Shown here: positions 45,701 to 57,700 of the stretch, piece by piece
Layout: every line of letters begins with the position of its first letter
Position numbering within the stretch: position 1 is the first letter of the stretch
Origin: Gonium pectorale
Taxonomy: Eukaryota; Chlorophyta; Chlorophyceae; Chlamydomonadales; Volvocaceae
Assembly (NCBI GenBank): GCA_001584585.1
Contig: LSYV01000022.1
Coordinates: 767,798-831,797, forward strand
Reading direction: 5' to 3'
DNA length: 64,000 nt
Position numbers and translations under genes: made by a program
Notes under the pieces: model-generated
Database searches by the model: none
What the model saw: only the letters and a program-made list of their open reading frames with translations
What the model was told of the DNA's origin: nothing

Positions 45701-48700
45701 CCGTAAAACCCAATAGCATTCAAAACATTAATGGTGATACGGCAAGTATCCGTGCGTGGTTGCCGTGTTTGGCCATTCCCTAGCCGGCAGTACATGTACT
45801 GTACGGGCGCGGGAGGCTTTATGTTTATACCAGGCACGCCATACTTCGGCGTCAGGCGCTGAGGCGGGGTAGAGACGAGGACCATAACCCGCTCCCCCAC
45901 CCCAATGATTGCAATTCGTCCATGCCCCCCCCCCGGCTTTGACGGACGTGTAACCTGTAACCTGTTTATGTGGAAGCTTCTACGCTGCCACGTTGTTCCT
46001 CCCGCTGCTTTCTTGGCGTCTCCCGCAGGCGGCCGAAGCAAGTACGGCCCTACATCCACAGGGACGACGACGACGACGCCGCAGCTGCCTTTGCGCCGCC
46101 GCAAGCCGGCCTGGAGGCCGCCGCTGCTGCGCTCGCTACCTCCACCCCAAACCATGACAGTGGCCAGCGTCAGCGCCCTGACATTGGCGTTGGTAGCTGC
46201 GTTGTCCGCAGCGGCAGCACCAGTCGCGGCAGCGATGACAGCAGCGAGGAGCAGCGGTCCCCGTTCATGTCATGTGACCTCCACGCGCTGATGATCAGGC
46301 CGGACGTACCCGCCGACGCAGCTGGAGGAGGCGCAGGTGACGAAATACAACGTGGCCTCCGCTGCCGCGGCCCCGACGGCATTGAGCCAACCACCCTGGC
46401 GATGGCAGCGTTAGCGGCAGTGCGCCCGGCCGCGGCCGCGGCAGCAGGTCCCGGCAGCGGCGGCACAGGCGGCGGCTGCGGCGGCGCGCGGCTCATTCAT
46501 GTGGAGGTCCGAGGCTGGCGTGTAAAGCCGACTGCCCCAGATGCAGCGACACCATTGCGCCGCGGCGCCGCCGCCACGAGCGCAGGTGCCGTCAGTGAGG
46601 CCACGGCGGCGGTCATGCCTCCGGCGACGTCGAGACTGCATGCGAGCGACATGAGGAGCATTGCGGCCGCCGCTGGCGGCGGTGACCGCGGCGGGGGGCA
46701 CCACGGCTACAGTGCGCCGCTCCGCGGCGGCCGTGGCGGCGGCGGCGGCGAAGGGCAGCAGCCCGGCGACGGCGGCAGCGGGCTCAGCCCCTGGGAGTGG
46801 CAGTGCCTGGGAAACTACATAAGCTGCGGGGCACGCATCTTTGGCGTCGGCGGCAGCGGAGCCGACACCGCTTCCACCGGCGCCCCGTCGATCAGCGGCG
46901 AAGCGCCTGCCGGCGGCGCCGGCCTCGGCAACAGCAGCGGCGGTGCGTACGGCCGGGTTGTGCGCGGACCATCTCTGCCGTACACCCCGCGCGTCGAAAG
47001 CGGCGCCTCCGTCACATTTATGAGGCTGAGCGGCGGGGGAGAATTTGTGCGGGAAAGCAACCGCAGCTGCCGAGGGGCTCAATCTGACGGTGGAACAGCG
47101 GAGGAGGAAGAGGAGGAGGTCTTCGAGGCCGCGGATGCGGGGGCTGGCAGCGTCGGAGCCCGCGCCTCCCTTCACTCCATCATGCGGTGCGTGTACGAAT
47201 GCGCCGGCGGCGGCGGCAGCATGCATGCGGCGGCGGACGACGGCGCGGCGACGGCGGATGTGCAGGAATGGTCGCTTGGCGGCGGTGGCGCAGAATCAAG
47301 GCCAGACCTGGAGATGGGCTCCGGCGGCGAGGGGTCGTTGGCGCTCCTGCGCGGGTGTGAGATGGAGCTCTTGCCGTGCTACCTCAGCCGCGCCGCAGTC
47401 GTACTGCCGAGCTGGCCGCCGCAGAGTCGTGCGGCGCCCCCAGACGGCGCAGGCCACGCCGTGCCGTCCGCGGCCGCAGCCGCAGCCGACGCCGCCCAGA
47501 CACCGGCGCCGTCCGCTCCGGCAACGGGGCCGGATTGGGGCGTGGGCGCCTCGGCTTCCGACGCAGGGAGGCGCGGTCCCGCAGACGCCGACGCGGCCTC
47601 CGGAGGCGTGTGGAAGACGGGAGTTGACATCATTCTGACCCCAGAGGCAGTGGCCCTGATAGCGGGGCTGCAGCAAGCCAGCTATGATGGTACCGCCACC
47701 GGCGGCAGCCGCATCGGCGCCTGGTCCGGTGACCGTGGGGATGGGGCGTCTGCTGCCGTAAGTGGTGGCAGTGACGGCGTTGCAGGCCTCCGAGTACGAG
47801 TGGTGGTGGCAGCGGCCGGCGGCGTGGGTGACGGGGGCGGCGACGGGATCGCGACGGCCGCCGACCCGCTATTCGATGGCGTGGTGTGCCTGCAGGCCCT
47901 TTCGCCTACCCGTCCTCCGCAGCAGCAGGACGAGGAGCAACGGGCTGGGCTGGGCGCGGGGGGCGGCGGAGCGTCGACGGCGCAGGCCGTGGCTGCGGCC
48001 GGCGCTCAGCCCGCAACCGCCGCGGCTGCCGCCGCCGACGACGGCGACGCCTCGTGCGAGCGGCCTGCTGCTGTGGTGCAACTGGTGCTGCGGGTAAGGA
48101 ATTGGGGCTCAGTGCAGCTCAACGCCTCGCCAGCCCACAATGCTAACAACGCAGCCGAAGGCCGGTGTTGTTAGCATGACGCTTGGCGTGGTGATGTTCC
48201 GTCCACGTCGGGCTGTGCGTGCACAGCGCCATTGGGGCCCAGGGGTAGCGGATCTTGAGGACAGAAACCCGTATCTGCTTGATCGTTCCGCAGGCCTCAC
48301 CTTCTTGCTTCGGCTCTTGTGCCGTTGCCTACGTCCATCTCCTGCCGCCGTCGGACGGCGATAGCGATGGCGGTGGCGAGCCCCTCACTGAAACGGAGGC
48401 GAAAGGCTACAGAGTCAGCTCTTCAGCCCCCGACTACGGCCACAGCAGCTCTGGAGGTGGCGGTGCCGTCCCCATCTCGGCGGGTGCCGTTGTTACGGAG
48501 TGCCGCCGCCACAGGTTGCTGGCGTCGCTGCCGCTGGTGTTTACGACCGACCCACTGGTCGCCGCCGAGCTCAACGCCGCCTACGACCAGCACGCCGCGG
48601 CCATCCTCCACATCATGGTCGCCGACCACGAGGAGCAGCACAGCCTGCCGTACAGCCTTCCCCGGCTGGCGGCGTATCGAGACCACATGGCGGACCTGGT

Positions 48701-49487
48701 GGCGGATCTGGCTGCGCTGGCGGCGGGCCCGCCGCCGCCACGACTGCCGTACAAGGCTGACGACGGCGGTGACGCAGCGGGACCAGCAGGCGATGGTAGC
48801 GGTCTCCGTGGCGCCTCGGCGACTTTCCCAGCGTCACGGCCAGCAGCGGGTGCGGCGGCCGCAGCGGTGGCCGACGAGGCTGAGGAGCAAGTAGCGGTTG
48901 CGGAGGCGGTCGCGACGGGCCGGCAGCTGCTGCGCTACATGGTGGGCTGCGGCATGCTGGCGAGCGCGCGGCTAGTGGTGGCGGAGCTGCGGCAGCGCTG
49001 GGGCATGGAGGTGGCGGGTGAGGAGGTGCTGGCCCGGGCGGAAGAGGAGGCGCAGGCATCAGGCCATGCCGCCGCCGCCGGCGGCTCCGGCGTCGGTGGC
49101 GGCGCGACTTTCGTTGTGCCTGAGGACGGCCGCGGGCCGGGCAGAGCTTCGGCGTCGGAGTTGGCGTCGGGTGGCGTTTGCCCAGGCGAGGAGGAGCAAG
49201 CAGGTGCAGCGATTGCGGCGGTGACTACCGCGCCGGTTCGAGGCTGCGACGGCGTCGGCAGACCGTCAGTGGCGGCCGACCAGCGACGGCGCTTCCAGAT
49301 GGGGAGGGGTCGCGACGCGCTGTTGTGGGCTGTCATGCTGCTGATGGTGGCGGCAACGGCATGTCGTACGATGCCGTGCGCCCCTTTGGGCGCGCACGGC
49401 AGCCCATGTCTGGCGGGGCTCACGCAGGCCGCGGCGGCGCTGGCAGCGGCGGCGGGGATGGCGGTGTTGCTCGGATGGCGGCAGTGA
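42716..49487 (+). CDS. Large multi-pass membrane protein of unknown function
   Basis: Exons 42716-42939, 43197-43431, 43641-43793, 44026-45497, 46029-48093 and 48294-49487 join in phase and give about 1,780 residues. Membrane segments by hydrophobicity: near the N-terminus (MDIIVLCIQILVVPAVHL), VFMASMVLGLAALLTARAL, then MVVLLWRR...AMLLPL and ACLFAATMSVTV, LAECASAMWTAALCDLM, ALLYFSVFVLAPAALIYM, and two at the C-terminus (ALLWAVMLLMVAATAC; LTQAAAALAAAAGMAVLL). The roughly 1,450-residue middle is Gly/Ala/Ser-rich with small conserved-looking islands (CVVSVKVRGHPSDEAFPE; VVVRGCVHLIQV; GVDIILTPEAVALI; RHRLLASLPLVFTTDPLVAA). The RGCVHL island faintly recalls the RPGC-LT motif in plant SBP-protein C-termini; I do not rely on it. 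The start is uncertain because the frame stays open upstream of 42716. Intron 4 contains a LINE fragment. Confidence 0.72.
45825..45975 (+). mobile_element. LINE 3' fragment (copy d) in intron 4 of the membrane-protein gene
   Basis: In sense orientation relative to the host gene. GCACGCCATACTTCGGCGTC, the ATTGCAATTCGTCCATG block, the C-run and CGGCTTTGACGGACGTGTAA match the reverse complement of the element at 41007. It ends in GTAACCTGTAACCTG. It lies within the 531-base intron 45498-46028, about 55 bases from the 3' splice site. Confidence 0.8.
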
Positions 49488-51369
49488 CGGCGGCGCGGTG
49501 CGGCGGTGCCGCTTGGTTCACGGCCTCGCGGCCAGGAGATTGACCCATGTACCAGGGTATGATGAACACGGCGCGAAGCTACCAGCGGTTCACTGGCGGT
49601 GTTCACTACAACGGTGTTAGGGCGTGATTGGTGTCCGCCGTGCGCGGGGCTGCATTCACGGCTGGGGTCGTACCGCAAGGCATGGAGATGGAGATGGTGG
49701 CGCACGAGCCAGCTTTGTGATTCCTCGTGGCGATGTCGTGCAAACCATGTACATACGACGTACATAATGCAGCTGGGCGGGGCTGAGCCAACCACCTCTC
49801 GGCGGCGTAGCGGAAGGTGCTGGGCGGGGGCATGTGCGGCAAAACAAGGAGAAATCTGCAGAGAAAGGAGGACACACGCTCGGCTTTGAATCCGCGCTTG
49901 GCAGGGAGTGCGGCTTGGGGTTCCGCGGCTGCAGTAGTCCTTTGTTGCAGGGGCGACCGTGCAGGACCCTGGCATTGAAACTGTGCATTGTTCCGGATCG
50001 CCGGGATGGGTCCGCTATGGCCACCTCGGCTGTTCGGGTTAAGGAAGGGCACGGTAGACGGGCATTTGGCTCGAGGACTCTTGGAGCGCAGGCAGGCTCT
50101 GTGAGCGCTCCATTCCGGCTGCTCACGAAGGCGCATTGTGAGCATTACCTGGAATTACAAGCAGCTGCCCCTGTAGGTTCCGCACAACGGCATCTACAAC
50201 TCCCGTGTGTGTGTGTAAAACGGGAGTACACGCCTCAAGAAGCAACGAGGCGCCTTCAGCGCGGCGCCATCATCTGTCGCCCCGACCTGCCGTGCCCCAG
50301 CTTCCTCGCTCCCGCCTGCCACGTGCAACCTCTTACCAGCTCCGCTCCTACCCGCCCCTACCCGCCCCTACCGGACCCGACCCGCTCCGCCCCTACCCGC
50401 CCCGACCCTATCCGACTGCACCACATCCGTCCCCACGTACAGCCGCCCCGGCTAAAGTCGTCCCGGCTAATAGGTTGCGCGAATACCCGCTCCTTGCACC
50501 TCCAGCTGCCAGGCATGAATTGAACACCCATGCATGGCAAGGTCCATGCATCTCATGTACGGATTCGTCACCGTCGAACACAAACCCCGACCAGAGCCTT
50601 CGCGCACACGAAATCACCCTGCACAACCATGACCTGCCTTTCTCAAACTCTGCCCAGCAGCGAAACGTCTAGACTGTTGACTTTCGTACGAGCGGGTACT
50701 CCATGGCAGCGCTATGGCGGGCGTGCAAGATACGGCCAACGGCAGACGCGGGCAAACGCTGAGCCACCGCTGAGGAGAAAAGAAGCCAAATACCGCATGC
50801 TTGAGATATGCATGTAAGAGCACCCATACTTCCGGTACGGTCAAGATGAGCGAAGAAGCTTTGACATGAATCCGTCAAATTTCGCCCCAACATGGGCAAG
50901 GGCGGTGTCAAGAACTGGCACGGGCCACCTTTGGGCCCTGATAATGCCACGCCCGACAGGCCGGGCCAACGCGCAAAGGCAGGATTGCAACTGCGCCGTA
51001 CATGCCCACATCGCCATGTCAGCACTGCACCCGCGTAGCAATCCTGCCATGTAGGAGCGACCTACTCCAGAGGGAACCCAGATGGAACTCTGCCGCCTCC
51101 AAGCATAACCACAAACCCACAAATATCAGCAATTACAGGCCACGCCGCTAAGGGTCAAGCAAGAGAGGCACATTGCGAGGTTAGAATCCAATCACCAACA
51201 GCTATCGAGAGTGTACTCAGGATCCGTCAGTTCAACAAGCGGCGTGATTCGCGTGGTGATTCGCACGCCTCAGGAGAAACCCCCTGTACAGAAACACCAA
51301 ATCGAGGTAGCCCCCAAGCAGCGTGTACAGAATTGTGGTGAAGGCCCCACCCGCTCCGGTGGCAGCCAA
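49488..51369. other. 3' region of the membrane-protein gene and convergent intergenic DNA
   Basis: TGTAA at 50214-50218, about 730 bases past the stop, is a candidate poly(A) signal. Positions 50335-50450 hold imperfect repeats of TACCCGCCCC/GACCCGC type. TTACA at 51133-51137 (TGTAA on the minus strand) may end the RLK transcript. No exon is recognised. Confidence 0.45.
50335..50450 (+). repeat. Imperfect 10-12 bp C-rich tandem repeat
   Basis: Successive CCTACCCGCC / CCGACCCGC units with drift. It lies just after the candidate poly(A) signal of the plus-strand gene, in presumed intergenic DNA. Confidence 0.7.
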
Positions 51370-51510
51370 CATGTGCAGACTGTCGGGGATGCTAGGCACG
51401 CCGTACGTCTGCGCCAGGCGCTCAAGCGGGGAACAGATGGCGACCATGGCCCCTTTCTCCACCCCACTACCCGCCTTTGTCCATTCACCCAGGCTCTGAC
51501 GGAGGCGTAA
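51370..51510 (+). mobile_element. LINE 3' fragment (copy e)
   Basis: The plus-strand translation VRLRQALKRGTDGDHGPFLH parallels ILRRQALKRGRDGNHDPLPH of the 41007 element, followed by the same HPTTR and ALTxx ending. It lies in the presumed 3' flank of the minus-strand RLK gene, antisense to it. Confidence 0.65.
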
Positions 51511-51774
51511 TCTGCGTTATCCAAGCAGGCATTCTTTTCCTAAGCCAAAGGATTGGTGTCCATTATTGCCATTACCCTCTTTCTCCCTCCACCACCACCA
51601 CCGTAAGCGCCTCTCCCAGCGTCTGGTGACGCGCTCCCGACTCGCCCGCCGCACACGCACAGCGCCGGAAGAAGTGAAACCGGCCTCACAGTCCCGAGGC
51701 CCCAGCGACGCGCCGCCAGCGCCGTGGTGCTGCCCGCTTCCGCGGGCTTCCGCGAGCTTCCGCGCCGCCTCGGA

Positions 51775-54700
51775 CTAGGGCATCGCCGCCACGTGGGACT
51801 CGAGCTCCTGCACCACCTGCGTTTTCCCGGGCCAAGCGCATGTGCCGGTAACAGGGCGGGAAAGGGACAGGCACCGGCAGGCACAGGACATGATGTTCAC
51901 AACCTCTAGAAAACAAACGAGCGAAGGATCGAATGCCGCAGCCTTCAGATGCCACCGCCTTCGAGGGGCTGGGCAGCCATCGCGACCAGAACGCTGCGCA
52001 TCCTTTGCCCCGGGTTCGCTGTGCACCGCTCATCCTTTGCCCCGGGTTCGCTGCGCGCCTTCAGCTCTGCGCTGCGCCACTCACCTCCGACATGGCTGGC
52101 CGCACTGCCGGGTCCTTGTCCCAACACCGACGCGCCAGCGCAATGTACCAGTCGGGGACTCCGGGGATGCCGGCGAAGTCGGGGCGCAGGTCCTCCACAA
52201 CCACCGTCTTGATGATGTGGCCTGGGGCGGTGGTTTTGTGTTCCCATTGCACAAGGGCGCTGTTTACAGACAGGCACACAAAACTTTTCATGGGTATGTC
52301 GCGACGCACGCCCACCAGCCCCACGGCCATCACAAGGGGGCAAGAGGAGGGCCGGCGTGGCAGCTCTTGGCGACTTCTGTAGCGCTTGACGGAGAAGAGC
52401 ACGGGTGGCTACTGGCTGGACCGCGACACTACACACGCGCACATCATCACATGGCGACCCGCAGGAAGCGATCAGCGCTGCGGCGCGCAGCCTAGTGTCA
52501 TAGTGTGCAGCCTTGTGTGCACGAGTCCCTCGTGTGCACGAGTCCATAGTGAGTAGGCGCCCGTCGAGCCCGGCGGTGACGCAGCCGGCAGCGCAATAGG
52601 CACGGGAGTCGTGCGGAAGTTGGGCCGTGGCGCCTCACCTGGTACCCGCCCCGAGTGCGGTGCCCGCCCCGACACGAGCTCCCACAGGATGATGCCGTAC
52701 GAGTACACGCACGACGCGGGGCTGACCTTGCCTGGTGGAGGCATTGAGGTGGAGGCGGAGGTGGAGGCATTGAGTAATTGAAGGTACGGTAAGAGTCCAG
52801 GGCCGGCCTGTGTGGCCGTTATCCTATGCAGCGCCCAGCGTCGTCGTTACAGGTTTCAGGTACTTCGTCCGTCAAAGCGGGGGGGGGGCATGGACGAAAT
52901 GCGAATGATGGGGACGAAATGCGAATAGTGGGGTGGGATAGAGGTTAATGAAGCCAGCGTCGTTATGGAACGTGTGTTGTCCTCTCTACAGCCTCGCTCT
53001 GGACCGCATACAAGGAAAGCGGACGCAGGAAGCGCCAGCACGGCGTGGCGGGGTCACGGCTTTTCGCCATCCCCAATGTCCCACGCCGTTGCCTTGTGCA
53101 TGCTCTCTAGGCGCACGTCTCGCTTCATGCCCGTTTACCGGCGGTCGAAAAAGCCAAAAGTGGTCAGAAAGGAAAGGAAACGAACGTGGTAAGGGGCGGG
53201 GTGATATCAAGCCTCCGCTCCTGTTGCCTGGATCGACGCGCGTGCGCACCTACCATTGCTCAGCAGCTCGGGGCACATGTAGCTGACGGTGCCCATGGTG
53301 TTGGTCGTCAAGTGGGTACGGTCCGCCAGGGCCCGACTGAGCCCGAAGTCGGCGAGCTGTCGGGGGACGCACCCACATGGGGCCAGAGGACAAGCACACA
53401 GCAAAGGACGGAATAGCAGACTGTTCGCGCACACAGGGCAGCGCTGTTTGAGGCACAGAAGTGAGGGCAACTTGACAACAGGTGACGAAGCTGGAGGACA
53501 CGCGATGTGCGCTGGTGGAGTTCCAGTGCTTGAGGTGGCGAGGCAATCAAGGGACTGGAACGCTGAGCGCTTGCAAGGGTTGTCGGGGGCACTGCGCGGA
53601 ATTGTCACATCTCTAGCCCGCATCCGCTTGCGTACCTTGGCCACATAGCCCCAGGGGCTTTGAGGGTCCTCCGCGAGCAGGATGTTGCCTGCGGCGGCCA
53701 GGATCCAGGATCCAGGAGGAAGGCGTCACGCGGGCTAAATCCATGGAACCGAGGTGACCATCGCCCTTCCATACGAAACACCGTGGCGTGTGTATGTGGG
53801 AGGAGCTGCTAAACGGCAAATCATTGCGCCATCATTGTGCATTTATCTTCTGCCCTTCCTGTCCACACGAGTCTCCAGGACGACGCGGGGATGCTCTCGC
53901 CCTTGCCGCGCCGTCTCAGCCGCCCGCCGCCTTAGCCTTGCAACGCACCTGGCTTGAGGTCGCCGTGCACAACTTGGCGGGAGTGGAGGTAGTGCAGCCC
54001 GCGAGCCACGTCCAGCGCGCAGTGCACCACGAGCCGCATGTCGGGCGGGTACTGCAGGCCCGCGGCGGAGCCCACGCGTGGCGAGGCAGGCGTAGAGCCT
54101 AACACGGACTGCGGCGGCTGGCCGTCCTGCGCGGGCGCACCAAGCACATGCACCCAGGTAAGCACCTGCCGACAGTTCACGAGTAACGCGCGTCTGAGAC
54201 GCTGAAAATCCTGAAATGGTGCAGCAGGTTTCTCCGGCGCCCTTGAGCCGATCCCGCACCTGATCCGCATCCGACAGCTGCTGGTCTACCGCGCCGTCGT
54301 GCGCGCCGGCTGGCACGATGTGTCGGAAGGACAGCCCCCCGCTCCGGATCAGCCGGGCGAGCGTGCCCCGTTCCATGTACTCCTGCGGTGGGATGGCGAC
54401 AGGCTAATAAGACACAGTGTGGGCCTGGGTCCTAACGAGCCCTTGTGTGGACGCTAGGCGGAGACTGAGATCCACATGCATGCTCGCGCGCGTGCGTTGC
54501 ACTCAGAAGCTGCAACAGAACTGGACTTGTTGGGTTGGGATGGACGTCGTGGTGCCGTCATGTCGCCGTCGAAGTTGAACGCACCTGGATTACCCAAGTC
54601 TCCGCGGTGCCGCGGTGCAGAGGCTGGCCGTCAGTGCCGAGCTCACCGCCGGCAACCTTCCTGGCCGCGTCGCCTTCGTAAACCGCGGCTATCATGTTGT

Positions 54701-57700
54701 CACAGCCGTCACCGGCTGCGCTGGCCGCTGTGAAGCGCGAGTCTCCGAAGCCCAGCGTGCTGGGGTCGTGGAAGGCAGACAGCTGTCGCGGCGGTTGCCG
54801 CGAGGCCTTTCCGCGCGAGTGGACGGTGAGCGTCGGCTTTCCCTCTTCGTCAATCTGCGGGGTTAACATGGGGCAATGTGTTGAAAGCTCTGCCTTTTTC
54901 TTACACTCGCACAAGGGAGGGCCTCCTTAGCGGGACGTCCCCCGTAACCTGCCAGAAACCGATCCTCAATTGAGACACCATTTGTCGCGGGGATCCGGCG
55001 TTACAACAAGCTGCCGCTAAAAGGTTGCATAGACCCCTCCGCTTCAATAAGAGGAATGGCAGCTTGTTGGGGCATTCTCAGTTACGGTAAAACACCGCCG
55101 TACGTACAGGGCTGTCGAGTGAAGCAAGCACGAGGGATATGCCACACCACGAAGGCGCCGTACGGAAAAAGGGCTTTTGGCTCCGCTCACCGAGCAGTGG
55201 ATGTAGGACAGCGCCCGTACGACGTTCCTGTGCTCGAAGCTGAGGCTCAGCTGCAGTTCGTTCTCAATGGCCGCGAGGGTGTTGTGGCGGTCGTGGCAGA
55301 TGACCTTGACAGCCACACACACGCCCCGCCAGGTGCCCTTGTAGACCTGAAGGGGAGCAAATGCACCCACGAAGATCTACATGTCCGCCAAGTCCTGCAC
55401 ACGTCCAAGTCCTGCACGAAAGCCAGTGGACCAAGGAGGCTACTGCCGCGCTTTCACAGATGTTCGCCGCCATCCGCAGCCCGGCAGGGCACAAGAACCA
55501 CGCGGCGGCCTTGATGGAGACTTGCAAAGGCACAATGGGCGGCGCACGACGAGCGAGCGGGCGAAGGCACAGCCGCCGCCGCTGCGCCCTCACCTTGCCA
55601 AAGGAGCCGGAGCCGATCAGCTGCCCCAGCATGACCTCCTGGCTGCCGGCCGCCTCCTTGCCGGCAGGGACGCCGGCAGACCCCGCCTGGGCGGCACCGC
55701 CGCCCCGCATTGCGGCGCCTCCCACGGCATCGCCGGCAGCCCCATTCGGGTAGTTCGCGCCGTTGGCCGGGGTGGCCGACGCGGTGCTCGTGCCAGTGCC
55801 GGCGGCGCCGGACGCGGTATCTCCGGACGCAGTGGCGGAGGACAGCCTGCCCCCCTGCATCGGCATGGTGACGTCAGTTGCGTTGAAGGTGGACGCCTCG
55901 GCACTGCGCGCGGCCCTGCGCTGCGCGGCGGCGTTGGCGACCGAGAGCCCTTGGGCTCCGCTGCGACGTGCCAGGCTGCCGCTGGCGGGTCCCCCGCGAC
56001 TATCCGTCAGGCTGGCACTGCCGCCAGCAAGCGACCTGAAGAACGGAATGATCGTCGAGCCCCACAGGCCAGTGCTCTCATCCTGTTGTACGGCACCGGG
56101 ACTGGTCCGTGGGTCGGAATGGCCCTCGGGCACAGCGCAGCGGTCCGCCGCCGTGTCGGAGCAACCGCGGTGCCCCTTGCGCGCCGCGAACCCGTCCTTG
56201 TTGGCCGTGGCAGCGGCAGCGGCCTTCTCAAGGGCTGCACATCCGGAGGGGAGGGTGGCGCTGCTGTTCATGAGGTCGTAATCCGCGAGGGGCTCCTCGG
56301 GGCCGGGGCGGCATCCGGCGGCCGAGGGCGCCGCAGACGGCAGCATGGTGCGGAAGGGACTCGCATGGTGGTACTCGCTGCGCTGCTTGTGGTCGGCCAG
56401 CGCCGCCTCCGGATCACAAGCAGCGCCATGTGGCGCGCCGCTGGAGGAGTGCCGGCTTCTGCATGCGAGGAAGAGCCCGACCGCCAGAAGCAAAGCACAC
56501 CCTGCCAGAGGGTTAGGGGTTCGAACACTTCCGGTTAGCTGCATGCAGCCTTTTGGCAGGAAAATACACGGCCCTGCCCTGCAGTCTGTACGGGCTCCGT
56601 ATAGGCAGCGCCATATGTGGGTCGATCGCATGAACTGCACGGCCCAATCCGGCCTCCTGCCTCCGAAGCGCCGTACCTGAGCGGCCCCACACCACTTATT
56701 GCTGTCCACACGCCCTGGAATGCGCCCGAAGGCCCATGGCACAACCTCACCCCACCCGCTTGGCGGGTCCGCACCTGCCACAACGCATCCCGCTATCAGG
56801 CCGGCCCTGCCAGCAATGGACAGGCCCCCGCTGTCAGTGGTGGATTGGCTTGACTGCAGCGCAGCTCGCTCGGCCAGCAGTTGCTGTTCACGGCAGGGCA
56901 GGGCAAGGGTCAAAGGCCATATGGATCCGGATTCGACTCAAGCAAACGGCACAAGGACGACCCCAGAAAGAGGAGCGCAAACTGGAGAGAAGTGATGCGG
57001 GGGCCACACACCGAGCTGCACGACATCCCCTAGCGGCCTGCAACAAAACGCCTTCCATTGCCGAAAGATAATCCAAGTGCCGAGAGGTCCAAGTTGGCTC
57101 ATCCACGCCCCCTCAACCGCGGCTAAAAGTTAGCGCCGAGCGCATCCCGTGCCGTGTACGACATCGTACGCCGTACAGCGGCTGCTCAACGGCCCAGCCC
57201 GTCCAGCACAACAAACGCACACACAGGTTGTTGTCTGCGAGGCGCGTGCTTACCTGCAAAGTGGTCGCGTAGCACATGTCAGGTCCCAGTCTGTCGATGC
57301 AGTCCTGAGGGGGCCAGCCGGGCGCAACGAGGGCATGGGGGCCAAAGTGGCGGCAGAAAGCTTTGCGGCGAGGAAGATCATTAGGAAGATGGGAAGGGTT
57401 TCTGCGGAGTGCTGAAAACTTGCAATCAGGCGGGAGGCATGGACGGCGAGGACGGCCAGGAGCAAAGGATAAGCATGGACGGTTGCGCACGAGTAAAGTG
57501 ACGGAGGACGGTACGCAGGAATCAAAAAAAGAGGGTTACGCTAGGGGGGCTTCCGTTCCAGAACAGGACACCTTGCCGCTGTCGAGCAGCCACCAGCCTG
57601 ACCTGCGTGGCGAATCCATCGCACACCGTCCAGGCGTTGTTCCACACGATTCTGTAACCTGCGGCACGTGAGTATTGTCCACGTGGATTGCGGCGGTGGC

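Noticed and set aside
45016..46155. Minus-strand open frame of 379 codons
   Set aside because: It crosses the membrane-protein exon, its intron and a LINE fragment in antisense. No family resemblance.
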